In this document: one piece after another, positions 1 to 11,335 of the stretch
How the letters are laid out: the number at the start of each line of letters is the position of its first letter
Position numbering within the stretch: the stretch's first letter is position 1
From: Purshia tridentata
Taxonomy: Eukaryota > Streptophyta > Magnoliopsida > Rosales > Rosaceae
Direction of reading: 5' to 3'
DNA length: 25,226 nt
Assembly (NCBI GenBank): GCA_003254885.1
Contig: QANT01008266.1
Location: 1 to 25,226, forward strand
Made by a program: the position numbers and the translations under genes
Notes under the pieces: generated by a model
Database searches by the model: none
Told to the model about the DNA's origin: nothing
Seen by the model: only the letters and a program-made list of their open reading frames with translations

Positions 1-237
1 GAGGTTCAGGTTTGAGTTCTAGTTTATTTTATTTTATTTTTTTACCTGGGGTGAAAATTTTTGTGGTAATCAAGGAATGTGAAGATTTGAAAGATAGGTA
101 TAGGGAACAGAGAAGATGTGTTTCCCAGAGCGAAGATTCAAAAATGGGGAGGAGACTTGGAATAACAAAAAGTGTACAGGTTTATTATAGGAAAGGTTGG
201 ATAGCTTATGGAATTCAATGGATTTTTTGTGATATTT

Positions 238-435
238 AAAGAAAAAAAGGAAAAAAAATGTTTGAATCATGTAGCCAGAGAGACCCCACGGAATCTGTCT
301 CTCTCTCTCTCTCTCTCTGAGTCTTTCCCTTTTATGAAAGAAAAAAAGGAAAAAAAAATGTTTGAATCATGTAGCCAGAGAGACCCCACGGAATCTGTCT
401 CTCTCTCTCTCTCTGAGTCTTTCCCTTTTATGAGA
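238..435. repeat. 100-bp tandem duplication with CT microsatellites
   Basis: Two adjacent copies of a roughly 100-bp unit. Each has an A-rich stretch, then TTTGAATCATGTAGCCAGAG (261 and 361), a CCCCACGGAATCTG stretch, a (CT)n run and GAGTCTTTCCCTTTTATGA. The CT run is longer in copy 1 (about 299-318) than in copy 2 (about 399-414); the rest is nearly identical. The short ORFs here on both strands are translations of the repeat, not genes. Recent origin by slippage or unequal exchange is an inference. Confidence 0.92.
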
Positions 436-3355
436 TGTATAAAAAATGGGGATGCAATGTGGAGTAGAAATGGGGTCACTGCTTTGCTTTTTCAGTGAAA
501 GGGCAGCGGAGGAGATGTTAGGCGGCATCAAAAGCAGAGAAAGCAAGAGAGAGATGCGCTGCTGTTTCTTGTTTTTGCCTACTTTGTTTACTCTCATCCC
601 TCCCTTTATTTACTGTTTTCGTAGTATGAATATCTATTTATATATAATTTTTGGGGAATGAAATTCAAGAAGAGAAGGGACAAGCTGTGTAGCAGGTAAA
701 AGAAATACTTGCCAAAGCAAATTTGGGAAGTGGGAAAAGGACAATGACCATTCATGCATTGACCAACTAAATTGGTAGATGCATTATTTAAGAGGACACA
801 GTTAATTCGCACTAATGCAAGGGTCGCTTTACACTGTCTAAAATATGGGATTTCATGGTTGTGAACTTGTGATATATCATATGTGTGAGCAAAATAGCAG
901 TGAATTAAAGAGAATGAAAGTTTATTAGTGTGGGAATTCTTGTATTAATACCGTTGGTAACTGTATCATGACCAAAAGAAAAGAATAAAATTAGAGCATT
1001 GGGAGTGGTGCAATGAGTTCGCACTTTGCAGAGCAAAGGTCAAAGTTTTGGAGAGAGAAAGAGAGAGGGGTCGAAGTGTCTTTCTTATATAGTAGAGAGT
1101 AGGACTAGAGTTTTGTATCCTTTTTGACCATTCCAGGACCCTTTTGGGACCAACTAATGTCTGGTAGCTCAGACCCAAAGCAGGGGTCTTCTCGTGCCAA
1201 CAGGCTTCATTGTGCCCATGGGGTCACTATGTCTTCATTACTATGATCATCAAATCATCTATTAAATTGCATTTGTCATTTGTCATTTCTGCTTTCTAAC
1301 TTGTATGCAATGAGAGATATATCTATATTTGGTGTGTTCCTTTTTCTCATTACATTTTAAGACAATGGGTGATAAAACAAATAATCAAATCACTTGTATG
1401 TAAATTTATCTTTTAACTTATGATTGTATGATATACTAGTACCACATCTTATAGTAAAAAAGTAAATTGGTTAATATTTAAGAGTTAAAAACAAAAGCAT
1501 AGAGAGAAGTTATTTCCCTTTGGAAATGTTTTGGGCAGTCAGTGACATGTTTTGTATAGCAAGGAAAGTGAAGGTGTGATGAGATCGATATGTTACAAAC
1601 TTCGAGAAATTAGGATGAACCCAAAACGGTTGAAGTAATCATATCCACCTTTTGCCCGATTTCATGAATCCAAATTTATTAATGTACACTAAGTCTTGCG
1701 TAATTATATATGCTATAGGAATGGGAATACTACTTTCTTAGTACAAAAGGTAGCTAAAGAGAACACAACCTACACCTAAATTATGAAAAACTAGTTTATG
1801 ATAATTGTCTAAGAAGTTGCAATTCCAGACCTTGTAATTATTAACTCTGTATCCGAATGAAACGACAACATCAACGGTCTCATTTGCTTCTTAGTATGCA
1901 CCATTTATGAGAGTTTCACTTATTGTCATACTAATGACTAATTCTCACATCTTCTTACTCTCATAATTGAAAAACAAAATTCAATATTTACTGCGCCGTT
2001 TCAACTAAATTATATGTATATTTTTATTTAAGTGACAATTATGATTTTATTATAAATCATGAACATATAGTTTTACATGATTGTTTAAATCTACAACATA
2101 ACATAATGTGATATGCTTATTAATTAGAGTGTGATGGTACATGTTTTTGATACTAAGGAAAGGGTTATCGATTTGAATTTTAATTAATAACTGAATCGTA
2201 GGTGTGACACAAGCATTACCCTAGACAACCAAGCAATGCATTAATTAGTGGGGGTGTCCAGCCTTTTTTCCTTTTTGAAAAATAATTAATACCCATTAAG
2301 ACTGAAGACTAAATAAGTGGATATTAAAATCCCAGCCAACCCAATGAAGTCACTTTCTTTTTATTTATTTGGGTTGGTCCAAAGATATATACATTGTGAA
2401 GTGAAGTCAGCTGCCATGCTGTAAAGGACTTGTCTCTTGCTATGTTCTGGTATTTAGTTCAACAAAATGACACGTTCTAAACTTGTAAGAGCATTTGATC
2501 CCTTTTTCTTTTTCGGTTATTATATTTATAGGTCAGCTTGACCGATGGTATCTACAATGAAATACGCATATGGGTTATAAGTTAACCAATGCCTATTTAT
2601 TTATTTTTGTTGGGGACGGTATAACCAATGACTTTTTTAATATGTTACTCTCCATCCTCCGTTTTGGGGCAGGTAAGGTCATCGGTCTCTTCTTTGCTCC
2701 GGTGAGGTCAACGGCAAATTTTGAGTACCAATAAAACGGTACTGAGGATAAAATAATATTTTTGAAACAAAACAAAAGAGGGTGTAAAAAGCAAATGTCT
2801 GAATTTGCCACTGAGAACGTGTTTGATTCGCGGGATAAATTGTTTTAACATGTTATATACTTCTTCATACTTCAGTATAATATTTGAAAATTTCAAAAAT
2901 GATAACCTAAAAATAACTTTTTATTTACATTCTAATATTTGGTTTATACATAATAGAAATCAAATTTGTATAATTTTCTAATAGTACTCTTATTTTTAAA
3001 TGAAGGAAGCTTGGTCATAAAAGTTGTAATAAATGATTTTAAGAGAAGATTGATATCAGATATCTCATATATTGGTATTTTAAATTCATGTAAATAGTAA
3101 CAAATTCTCACCAACACACATATCAAACATTAAATTGAAATCTCATTTCCATATTCAAACTCCAAAACTGGTGATCTAGTATGGCTGTGCAACTTGGTAT
3201 CACAATCCATTTAGTCGAAAAGTAAAAACCAGTATTAATTTTGAGTGAAACAGAGGAAGAAAGCAAACCAAATAAGTTGCACAGATATCAAAAGGTGACG
3301 TGTGCATGGTAAGGTGAGGCTATAGGAGTAGAGTATATTAGTAGCACAGGTAGTT
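436..3355. other. Intergenic, no gene recognised
   Basis: AT-rich sequence without a convincing coding exon, RNA gene or transposon end on either strand. The stretch 440-620 is purine and pyrimidine rich and somewhat leader-like, but no coding exon follows it. ORFs of 60-72 codons here show no recognisable domain and are interspersed with stops in all frames. Confidence 0.6.
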
Positions 3356-3383
3356 GGGTAGAGGGGTAGGGGATAGGTGGGGG
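3356..3383 (+). other. Potential G-quadruplex
   Basis: Four G tracts on the plus strand: GGG 3356-3358, GGGG 3363-3366, GGGG 3369-3372 and GGGGG 3379-3383, with loops of 4, 2 and 6 nt. This fits the standard G3+N1-7 pattern and stands out in AT-rich flanks. Formation in vivo is not shown by sequence alone. Confidence 0.7.
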
Positions 3384-3400
3384 CGTTGCATGCCTAAAAA

Positions 3401-3510
3401 GCAGATGAAAACAACGTTATTTCTTCAAGAAGAGGAGTGAGTGAGTGAGTAAGTGAGTGAGTGTACGGAGATTTCATCTGCAATGGAGATCTAGGCTTTG
3501 CTTTGCTTTG
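3401..3510. repeat. Inverted repeat around GTGA repeats, then CTTTG repeats
   Basis: GCAGATGAAA (3401-3410) is perfectly complementary to TTTCATCTGC (3472-3481). The loop of about 60 nt holds an imperfect tetranucleotide array of GTGA/GAGT units (about 3435-3463). Immediately downstream are three CTTTG units (3496-3510). The 10-bp stem is too short for a typical MITE or a convincing miRNA precursor. Confidence 0.55.
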
Positions 3511-4388
3511 CTCAGCTCTGCTCTTTTATTTCTTAGGGTTAATAATGTTTGGTTGGGAGTCTTGGGACCAATAAATAAAGGGGCCAACGAATAAGATATT
3601 TATTGAAATTGTACCCTGTGGGTTGGTTATTCAGACAATGTCACCGTCCATATCAGACCACCCACATGTCAATCAACTTAAGCTCCCTCATCCTACACTA
3701 CACAGCTTTATTGCAAAATATACGAGAAAAGCTCCAGCAGAAACTTCCTGTCACGTCATTGTACCGGTTAGTAGAGCCGATTAAAATTTGACATTTACTC
3801 TGTTTATTTTTCTTTTCTTTATTATTATTTTTTTATCAAGTGTTAAATTTTAATTAATTTTTTCAATTATTTATCATAATAACATAACAGAAATTGTCCA
3901 CTTAAATTCTTCTATAAATAAATAAATATACAAGGCATGTCAAACTAGTAAATATAATCTCCGACCAAAATATATCATTAAAAGTAGTACGTTAGATGTG
4001 TACTTTCTTTTCTCTCCTGTAAAAGTCATTTAGGGAATAAGTGCGGACCGACCTGTCGATTCTACATTTTTTATAAGGGCCAAGCGCTGCAACAAGCGAT
4101 CGGTGACACTTTCTCCTCCAATTTTTAAGATGCTTCCTAATTCATACCTTTTTAGGGTGTAAAATGAGATTTGTGGAGGTTGTGGCTAAAAATTTTGGAG
4201 TTAAAACTTAATGTAAAGCCAATAAACCAATGCCGATCGATCGTGCCAATTAGTCAATGTTTAAAAACCGATTGATTGATCGATTTCGTAAATGACTTCT
4301 GCAGGAGAGAAGCACTCGTACTTTAGAAAAGGTTTCCAAGTACAACTACAAATACAATGGTTGTGTCCCTCTATATAACTAGGAATTC
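3511..4388. other. Intergenic, no gene recognised
   Basis: AT-rich sequence. The 62-codon ORF at 3603-3791 has no recognisable domain and begins in an ordinary intergenic context. No RNA gene or transposon boundary was found. Confidence 0.5.
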
Positions 4389-4391
4389 TAA

Positions 4392-4683
4392 GGGCCTGTT
4401 TGGCACTGCTTCTTAGAAGTGCTTTTATTTAGTAGCGCTTTTACTAGAAGCGGTTCTGCAAAGAAGTACACACAAATTTTTATAAAAATCTTAAGTAATT
4501 CATGCAAAAGCACTTGAAGTGCTTCTTAATGAAAGCACCTGTCAGGTGCTTCTCAAAAAATTCCTTAAAAGTGCTTTTAAAACCCTAAAGCACTTATATA
4601 TATTTCTGCCAAACAATATCAAAAGCGCTTCTACTAATCTGAAAGCGCTTTTGGCAATTTTAAAAGCACTGCCAAACAGGCCC
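4392..4683. mobile_element. Tourist-like (PIF/Harbinger) MITE
   Basis: The left end GGGCCTGTTTGGCACTGCT (4392-4410) and the reverse complement of the right end (4665-4683) match at 18 of 19 positions. Both sides are flanked by the trinucleotide TAA (4389-4391 and 4684-4686). A 3-bp TAA/TTA target duplication with GGG...TGTTTGG termini is the hallmark of PIF/Harbinger-derived Tourist MITEs. The 292-bp interior has many AAGCGCTTTT/AAAAGCACTT motifs that fold back on each other, and it has no coding capacity, so it is non-autonomous. Confidence 0.88.
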
Positions 4684-4686
4684 TAA

Positions 4687-6881
4687 CTTAACAAGAGAGT
4701 CTTGAGTAAATTAACATACTTTAGTGAAATAATTAGCTAGATACGCATTGAATATCAGTAGAATTTAAAAAATTTAAAGTCATATATGGGTTACATAAGA
4801 TTTTTGAATTTAATACCACTGTTGTAAGTCATTTCATTAATTATTAGTTTGTTGTATCTTATTAATTCATATGATTACTATAAAATTTCTTGTAAATTAT
4901 AATATTTCTTGTTCGCAATAATGGTATTCATTTGGAAAAAACTGTTACTTCAAATCCTTGGATATAAATGTACTCATAAATTCAATCTTTCCTAACAAGC
5001 TTACCGAATTAATCTAAGAATGCAACTCAAGACAAAGGCATACAAAGTCCATAATATGCATGTGCGTGATTTCTTCACCATTTTATCTTCTCATAGCAGA
5101 CATATACCCTCGCTAACAAGTTTATTTTTATGGGTTAGGGAAAAATAATCACTAAGTTTATGCCACAATCATAATTAGTAGGCTCACTAATTAAGTTTAT
5201 AACTGACTTGATCATTTGGTGACATATAATCACCTCCCAGAAACTGGGAGTTGATACAACAGGACCTCACACATGCATGTTCATTTTCATGTATATATAT
5301 CGGACCTAATTAATCATATATTTATATTATATTTTCTTTTTTTAATCACCGTTATCTCACTCGTAATAATATTAATAGTAATAAGCATATATTAATAATA
5401 ATAATAACAAGGGTTTGTAATTAATTCTGATGGAGCATTTGTTAAATAAATAAACGGGGTGCGGCCACATGTCGGGAAAAAGCCAGATTGATATCCAACA
5501 TGAAGCTGATTTGGAGGGAGAGAAGTCTATGAATATTACTAATATCCAAAGGTCGAACTCCAATCTCCATAATTAAATACTTTTACACTCTAATTATTGT
5601 TTCATCCACCCAACGAAGATTGTGGCATATATTGTATGCAAAATCAGATAAGTAGGCCGACCTTGCTAATTATGATGTCTTGAGGTTTAAGTTCTATGCG
5701 TTTTTGTATACATAATAAATGAGGTAGCAAGCAATTGGTGTAGTAGCTAGGGTGGCTGATTGGTTGGACTGGACCCAATTAATAAAAATAATGGACTATT
5801 TTTCCAAATTATAGCCCGATTATTTTAGAATAAAATGACTTGTTTTGGACAATGATGATAAGGGTGTGTGGTCATAGACTCATAATCAAGATGGAGTTGA
5901 GATGTGACATGAAATGAAAGATTCACATATCGACTTTGATCGTCTTGGTTCTTTCAAATTCAAACCATGTTAGGTTTATAATTAATGGGATGGATTAAAT
6001 TAGAGAAAAATATGATAATTGAAGCATGCATGTTGAGGAAAATGGAGCAAGGAAGATTGAGAAATGGAATGCACTAATTTGAAACATGTCGACGTGCTTT
6101 GCACTAATTTTGTAGTTGCGATGACAATAATTGGAATATATACAGCAAACGTGATAGCCACAACACAGCCAACCCTAATTATGATGCATGCATGAGATCG
6201 AAATTGTCAAACAAATATATTGAGAATGAGAAGCTTAATTAATTACCCTACCCTACCCTTCACAGTACACACCCACCTAACACTTGAAAATTAAAATGAG
6301 AAAAATATCATAACGTGGGTTCGTACTATGTATATATATATGTGCCCTATCAATTAAATTCCTTCTTAATTATTTAATTCAAAATAAATAAAAATAAGAT
6401 TACTAAGTCGTACAAGTTTGAAAAGAGAATATAAGTGCAGCTGTTAATTTGGTGCAGCAGAAGGAGAGGTCCATTTCATTCCCAACATTAGGTTCCGTTC
6501 TAGGGGACACTTCTCTACTTCGATTTCCCTTTTCTTCTCTTTTTTATTTATTTATTTTGTACACATTTCTTCATTAAATATTCATAAATGTAGGATCATT
6601 TTTCACACTAAGATAAAATATAATATCATTTTCATCATGAAAATCTCTGCTCTACTGAAAAATGCAAAATTCATGAGTGTCTTATATATATATATATGTA
6701 TATTCTATATATTGAAGAATTTGTAGGTAATTCTAAGCTCTAAAATGCTAATTTTACTCTCTAATATAATCAATTTTGTTAAAAATAAGGTTAAAATTGA
6801 AAAAAGAACACACAAATATCTCTTACTTTGCATGAATCCGCAACAAATGTGCATGTTTTGATGATTTAATTACCATCTAAA
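4687..6881. other. Intergenic, no gene recognised
   Basis: AT-rich sequence holding a (TAA)5 microsatellite at 5393-5407, a (TA)n run at about 6683-6697 and a CTACC tandem run near 6245-6259. No convincing exon, tRNA, miRNA or transposon end was seen. The 63-codon minus-strand ORF at 5372-5563 has no recognisable features. Confidence 0.5.
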
Positions 6882-7264
6882 CAGGGTGAGCCCATTGGCA
6901 AGGCAAATAAGGCCTTATGAGCAAAGCCCTATTATATTGCAATTCTCTCTTTAGAACATTTTTAATAAGAAATAAAAACACAAATAAAATTCTTCAATCC
7001 CCCAAAAAAAAAACCTGATTTCAATTGGTCCCAATCAGACCTTCTGAATCCATTATTTTTTCAACGAGCCAATAAAGTTGTTCTAAACTTAAGAAGAAAA
7101 AATATCTAGTTTTATCCCTATTTATGTGCAATTGCAATTGCTTGATTTCGGAGCCCCACTTTCTTATTGTTAGTGCTTACTTTTGTTGTTGTCTGTGAAT
7201 GTGTATAATGAGGTTCGGATTTGAAAGTTCCCCTAGGATCCCCAAAATTTTAAGGCTGGCCCTG
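6882..7264. mobile_element. Deleted hAT-like element
   Basis: The left end CAGGGTGAGCC (6882) and the reverse complement of the right end, CAGGGCCAGCC (7254-7264), match at 9 of 11 positions. The CAGGG start is typical of hAT termini. The flanks are catctaaa (6874-6881) and aatctaaa (7265-7272), an 8-bp target duplication with one mismatch, as expected for hAT. The interior of about 383 bp has no transposase ORF. The AAGGCAAATAAGGCC stretch after the left end resembles the ends of plant ZMYM1-like hAT elements, by memory only. Confidence 0.75.
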
Positions 7265-7584
7265 AATCTAAATTCCATTGTTTGAGGTTTTGTAGTGCAG
7301 CATATATATCATTTTTTAATTTAGTGATAGGACTTTTTTATATTTTTTTTGGTATTATGCACCACTTTTAATTGCCCACCTGCCTTAATTCCCCAAGCAC
7401 TACCCTATTCATCATTTTATTTTCTTCAATTTTCATGAATATTATGAATTTGTGTGAAAATAAAAAAACAACATGGGTTTGAATTCCCAAGAAAACATTC
7501 ATAAGTTGAACCTGTTGATACATAATAGCTGGGACCAAGTGAATTATGTGGTTTATAATTCAACAAACAGAAAGAAAGGATGCC

Positions 7585-7676
7585 TGCCAAGTTTGGACAG
7601 TGAGGGGAGACCCTTTGTTTTCCTTGAAATTTGTGGGACCTCCATGTCCAAAGGGTCCAAGACACAGTCTTTGGCA
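7585..7676. repeat. Nested imperfect fold-back
   Basis: TGCCAA (7585-7590) pairs with TTGGCA (7671-7676), and TTTGGACA (7592-7599) pairs with TGTCCAAA (7645-7652). Two nucleotides further in, GAGG can pair with CCTC. The nested stems give a roughly 90-nt fold-back, but the pairing is broken by asymmetric loops. Confidence 0.35.
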
Positions 7677-8149
7677 AACAGTGGCAACCTAAGATGTTTA
7701 GGTTGTTAGAATGTAAGCTGGGTCACACATCAACATAATTACATCGTCAAACTCTTATTAAGCGTTTCTGTATTATTTGTGACCTTTAAAGTATGAGGTT
7801 GTTGGATATGACATCTAATTGCATTGTGTGGCCTTTAGATTGAAAACGTTATTACTGATTACAAGTTTCAAGCTTATGGTCCATCTGCATTCTGTCACTT
7901 TTTTTTGGACCAATGCATTCAGTCATTTTTAAAATATGGGACCATGAGTTTAGGTGATTTTCAATGTTCATCCTTCTCAAGTTCTCATATGACATTGATC
8001 ATTCACCGATGATTTTTATTTAAAAAAAAGAAAGAAAAATGATAGGACGTAGATTTTTTATGGTGAATGTGGAGATAAGTGTTTTATTCTTAAAGTAATA
8101 AACACTATCAGTTCGATGAACTATTTTGCATTAATAAAATTTAAAGGTA

Positions 8150-8395
8150 CCCTAATGTTAGGAAGGAGTTTTTTAACTTATTTCCTTTTAATTACCTAAT
8201 GTTAGGACCGAGTTATAATCCCACCTTTATTATGATCAACCAAACAAATCCAACTTTATTAAAGTTATTTTTTCCCCACTTTTTTAGTTCTTAACATTAG
8301 AATAGTTTGGACTAGAAGAGCTTATGAATATGAGATACTCCTAACATATATAACATTTTTTTTCTTCTTTCTTTTTTGATAGGTCCTAACATATA
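8150..8395. repeat. TAATGTTAGGA motifs in direct and inverted copies
   Basis: CCTAATGTTAGGA occurs near 8152 and again near 8195. TCCTAACAT, the reverse complement of its core, occurs near 8339 and 8384, and a related TTAACATTAGA lies near 8291. This may be a degenerate fold-back element. I could not define termini or a target duplication. Confidence 0.3.
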
Positions 8396-9396
8396 ACTTC
8401 TTAAACTATCAAATGATGAGCCATATTTGTGTGTCTTGATAATGACCAATCTTCCATACAAATTTGGTGATGATTGTTGAGTGCATGGATGAAAACTTTA
8501 GAATATTATCTATGACACACAATAATTCTCCAAATGTATACATCACAAAAAGTTAGCTAAGCCGTTTTTTCAGTTTCCAAAGGAGAAACCCAACAAATAG
8601 TTGGCTTTCATCACTTGCTTGACCTCTGAGAAATGCTCACAGCCAGCCTGGAAATGGTAATCAAAGGCTTCCTTTTTCAATCAAACACTTGGCACCGTTT
8701 AATTGAAAAGAGAGCGGTCAAGACACCACAAGAATTGCATGATATGAGGCTTCTCAAGTTGAGTACACAAAAACCCCACATCAACCCACCCAACCATTTT
8801 AGAAAAGATAAGGCTTCAAAATGCAATAATTTTGTTGAGTTTTGTTAATGGTGTGCTTATAATATTCAATGGGTTGATCCATTTGCTCATGGGATTATTG
8901 GTGGTTGGTCCAATTATTCTAGGGCCTATGAAATCAACCTGCCCAGTGTTTGATGGTCCTGCTTGAATTAGAAATTGTGAAAGTTTTTTTTTTTTGGGGC
9001 AACAAAGCCATATAACATTAACAGAGGGAGGCAGCACCATATGGTTGCTAGATTTTTGAGGTTCATCACCTTCAGTGTGGTCCCTGAAGATCTTGGGAAA
9101 TTGATGTTGCAATGAATATGTTCTTGGCAATATATCAATGAGGACCTCATGGTAGAGCCTACCTTAGTCAGTGGCTCGCAGTCGTCTGTGACAATGCTTA
9201 AAATAGCTCATATGTTTTAGAAGTTTCAATGGGTATAAAGCCATCAAATTTTCTTGACCTCCATTGCCATAATTGGGTGTAAAGATTTTAAAACAATAAT
9301 TGAAATAGGTATGATGATAATATTGAAGAATAAATATAATTGTGGACACACTAGGATATTTGTTAGTAGATATTATGTTTGGTGATTTGGAGGATT

Positions 9397-9422
9397 ATGG
9401 GCCTTGGGATTCCAAGGCCTAT
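9397..9422. repeat. 11-bp stem hairpin
   Basis: ATGGGCCTTGG, a 4-nt loop GATT, then CCAAGGCCTAT. Ten Watson-Crick pairs and one G-T pair make an unusually stable small hairpin for this AT-rich stretch. No gene boundary is nearby to suggest a role. Confidence 0.6.
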
Positions 9423-10015
9423 GGGCAAGCAAAATCAGAAATTTCTCTTTTAATCCAATATCTACCAAAGCCCATAAACTAGAAAGCCAGTTGACAACAC
9501 CCCAACACACTTGAAGGGGGAGCTAATTTGTGAAACATTCTAAGGCTCAAATCATATTATCTATTTGTAGAATTTCAGTTGCAAATCATACTCTCTGTAT
9601 GTCTCTCTTCCAACCCATTTGTCACTTATTCTCTATTTTCATTTTAAAAAAAAAATTAAACAAAATATATATACTTGCCAACCATTCGATGTTAATTCCA
9701 AAAAACCCATTTAAAATGTTTTTTTTTGCTTTAGTTTTCGGGATCAAAGAACTCTTAATTTCAGAAGCTATAAGCCCATATCACTCTATTATCTCTCCCT
9801 CATGTGCATCTTCAAGACTTCAACACAGTTAAATAAAGTAAAATTAAAACAAAGTTCTATTTATTTTGGTCAAATTAATTTATTGTAAGGATTTTGATAC
9901 ATAATGTACTAAAAATTGAAATGAAAACACATCATCGACCATCTTCATTCTAAGAACATGCATATTAGGAATAAAAGGCGATTAAAAAAAGGGATAATAA
10001 GAAAAGATGGAATAT

Positions 10016-10077
10016 GGGGAAGATGATTGTTGAAAATTTCAATAGATAAAGATGAAATACAACTGCCCATCTTCCCC
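10016..10077. repeat. 62-nt imperfect hairpin
   Basis: GGGGAAGATG (10016-10025) pairs perfectly with CATCTTCCCC (10068-10077). Further in, after a small internal loop, GTTG pairs with CAAC, and then TTTC with GAAA. The length is within the range of short fold-back precursors, but the stem has a 3x4 internal loop and matches no miRNA family I know. It overlaps the 3' end of the small minus-strand ORF at 10039-10170. Confidence 0.4.
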
Positions 10078-10170
10078 GAGATTCAATGTTGCAGGAAACT
10101 CTTTCGGATCAGAGTGCACTGAATGTAGCACTACGCCGATACACACAATTCCTGCTTGTTTAAGTTTCAT
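10039..10170 (-). CDS. 43-codon ORF downstream of promoter-like motifs
   Basis: The minus-strand ORF starts at ATG 10170 and stops at TGA 10039. It encodes 43 residues, starting MKLKQAGIVCIGVVLHSVHS, a basic start followed by a hydrophobic stretch of about 10 residues. I do not recognise the peptide. The only reason to list it is position: it lies about 85-90 nt downstream of where a transcript from the TATATATA at 10284-10291 would begin. A shorter ORF (10225-10257) precedes it. It could equally be part of a noncoding transcript or a chance ORF. Confidence 0.2.
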   Translation of the reverse strand: MKLKQAGIVCIGVVLHSVHSDPKEFPATLNLGEDGQLYFIFIY

Positions 10171-10283
10171 TATCTACTAACAAAAATTAAACACGCCAAT
10201 CAAAAACCAAAATCAATCTTTCACTCACTCACACACATACACAGCTGCCATGGGCATGAGTAAGCAGCTTTCTGTGCACTGTG

Positions 10284-10324
10284 TATATATAGGAGAGAGA
10301 CGCGGCTTAATCGTACTAGGGTTT
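10284..10324 (-). promoter_or_regulatory. Telo-box plus TATA-like core promoter
   Basis: Reading the minus strand, AAACCCTA (10324-10317) is followed about 26 nt later by TATATATA (10291-10284). Telo-boxes upstream of a TATA-like motif are common in plant promoters of growth-related genes. The TATA motif is palindromic, so direction rests on the telo-box alone. A hairpin-forming CAGCTGC...GCAGCT pair (10241-10269) follows at the expected start region. Confidence 0.35.
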
Positions 10325-10391
10325 GGCTGTTTTTTTACTAAAATACCCCTTTTAACAGATAGGTCATTAGGTATCAGAATCTATGGCCTGT

Positions 10392-10412
10392 GGGTAGTGG
10401 GTAGTGGGTAGT
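10392..10412. repeat. (GGGTAGT)3 minisatellite
   Basis: Three perfect 7-bp copies of GGGTAGT in tandem. There are only three clear G3 tracts, so this is weaker as a quadruplex candidate than the motif at 3356. Confidence 0.8.
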
Positions 10413-10620
10413 GAATACTGACCCGATTCAAGCCCAATGCTCCAAATCTTAACTTATTATTATTACTTCTTATATCTTCATAATTGAAATAATATTTGTG
10501 ACCTCATAGAGATCAAATTGCTTTTGAGTTTTGATCAAAACTAATGTAGATAATCTACTTGAATTTTAAAACTTCAAAATTTTATTTTAAAAAAAAAGAT
10601 TTAGATCAGAAATGAACAGG

Positions 10621-10937
10621 ATTAAACCTAAAATTGGGCTGGACTCAATTTCGAGTTTGGGCCAAGCATGACTAGGCTCACCACCATGCTTGTTTTGTCC
10701 AAGTTCCTGTTGTTTTTCTTTCTAAAAATACAGGCAAATTTGCAGGCATGATTGTAACTCCACCTATTGAGCTTATTTAATTAAACCTAAAATTGGGCTG
10801 GACTCAATTTAGAGTTTGGGCCAAGCATGACTAAGCTCACCACCATGCTTGTTTTGTCCAAGTTCCTGTTGTTTTTCTTTCTAAAAATACAGGCAAATTT
10901 GTAGGCATGATTGTAACTCCACCTATTGAGCTTATTT
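10621..10937. repeat. 159-bp tandem duplication
   Basis: Unit 1 (10621-10779) and unit 2 (10780-10937) are adjacent and nearly identical. I see three substitutions: TTCGAG/TTAGAG, CTAGGC/CTAAGC and TTGCAGG/TTGTAGG. Both begin ATTAAACCTAAAATTGGGCT and end near GAGCTTATTT. There is no coding potential. The pair lies about 0.4 kb beyond the profilin stop codon, outside the likely 3' UTR. Confidence 0.93.
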
Positions 10938-11335
10938 GGGGTTAGATTCAAATGAGTTCATGACACGTGGAAGCAACATATTTAAATTTATAATGCAAGA
11001 CCATTTCTTTTAGAATAGAGAAAATAATTTTATCATATCATAACAAAGATGAAATCCCAAGGGTATTCAAAACTTTAAAAATGCACACTCAATAAGAGGT
11101 GAGCAAACAGCTGAGTGAATAAATACACAACTTAAGAAAACAAGATAAAACTCTGGATAAGTAAACAATCCTAGAGCACCAGTAGTCACTGCTGTTTCTG
11201 TCTCGCTGCACATGGTTATTTTCAGCAGCAAACTCTCAGTGCCAGTTCAAGGCCATAGCAGGAAGAAGAAGATGCAAGCCCAAAAAATAAACAGAAATCC
11301 AAAATATGAAAACCATTATGTTGAGATGATGCCAC

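Larger units (their letters stand above)
7273..10015. other. Intergenic, no gene recognised
   Basis: AT-rich sequence with several ORFs of 60-104 codons but no domain or exon structure I recognise. The longest, on the minus strand at 8816-9130, contains no identifiable motif. Local features inside are a nested fold-back at 7585-7676, repeated TAATGTTAGGA motifs at 8150-8395 and a short hairpin at 9397-9422, all entered separately. Confidence 0.5.

Noticed and set aside
8816..9130. 104-codon minus-strand ORF
   Set aside because: The longest of the intergenic ORFs apart from one in block A, but it has no recognisable domain, no splice context and ordinary AT-rich composition.
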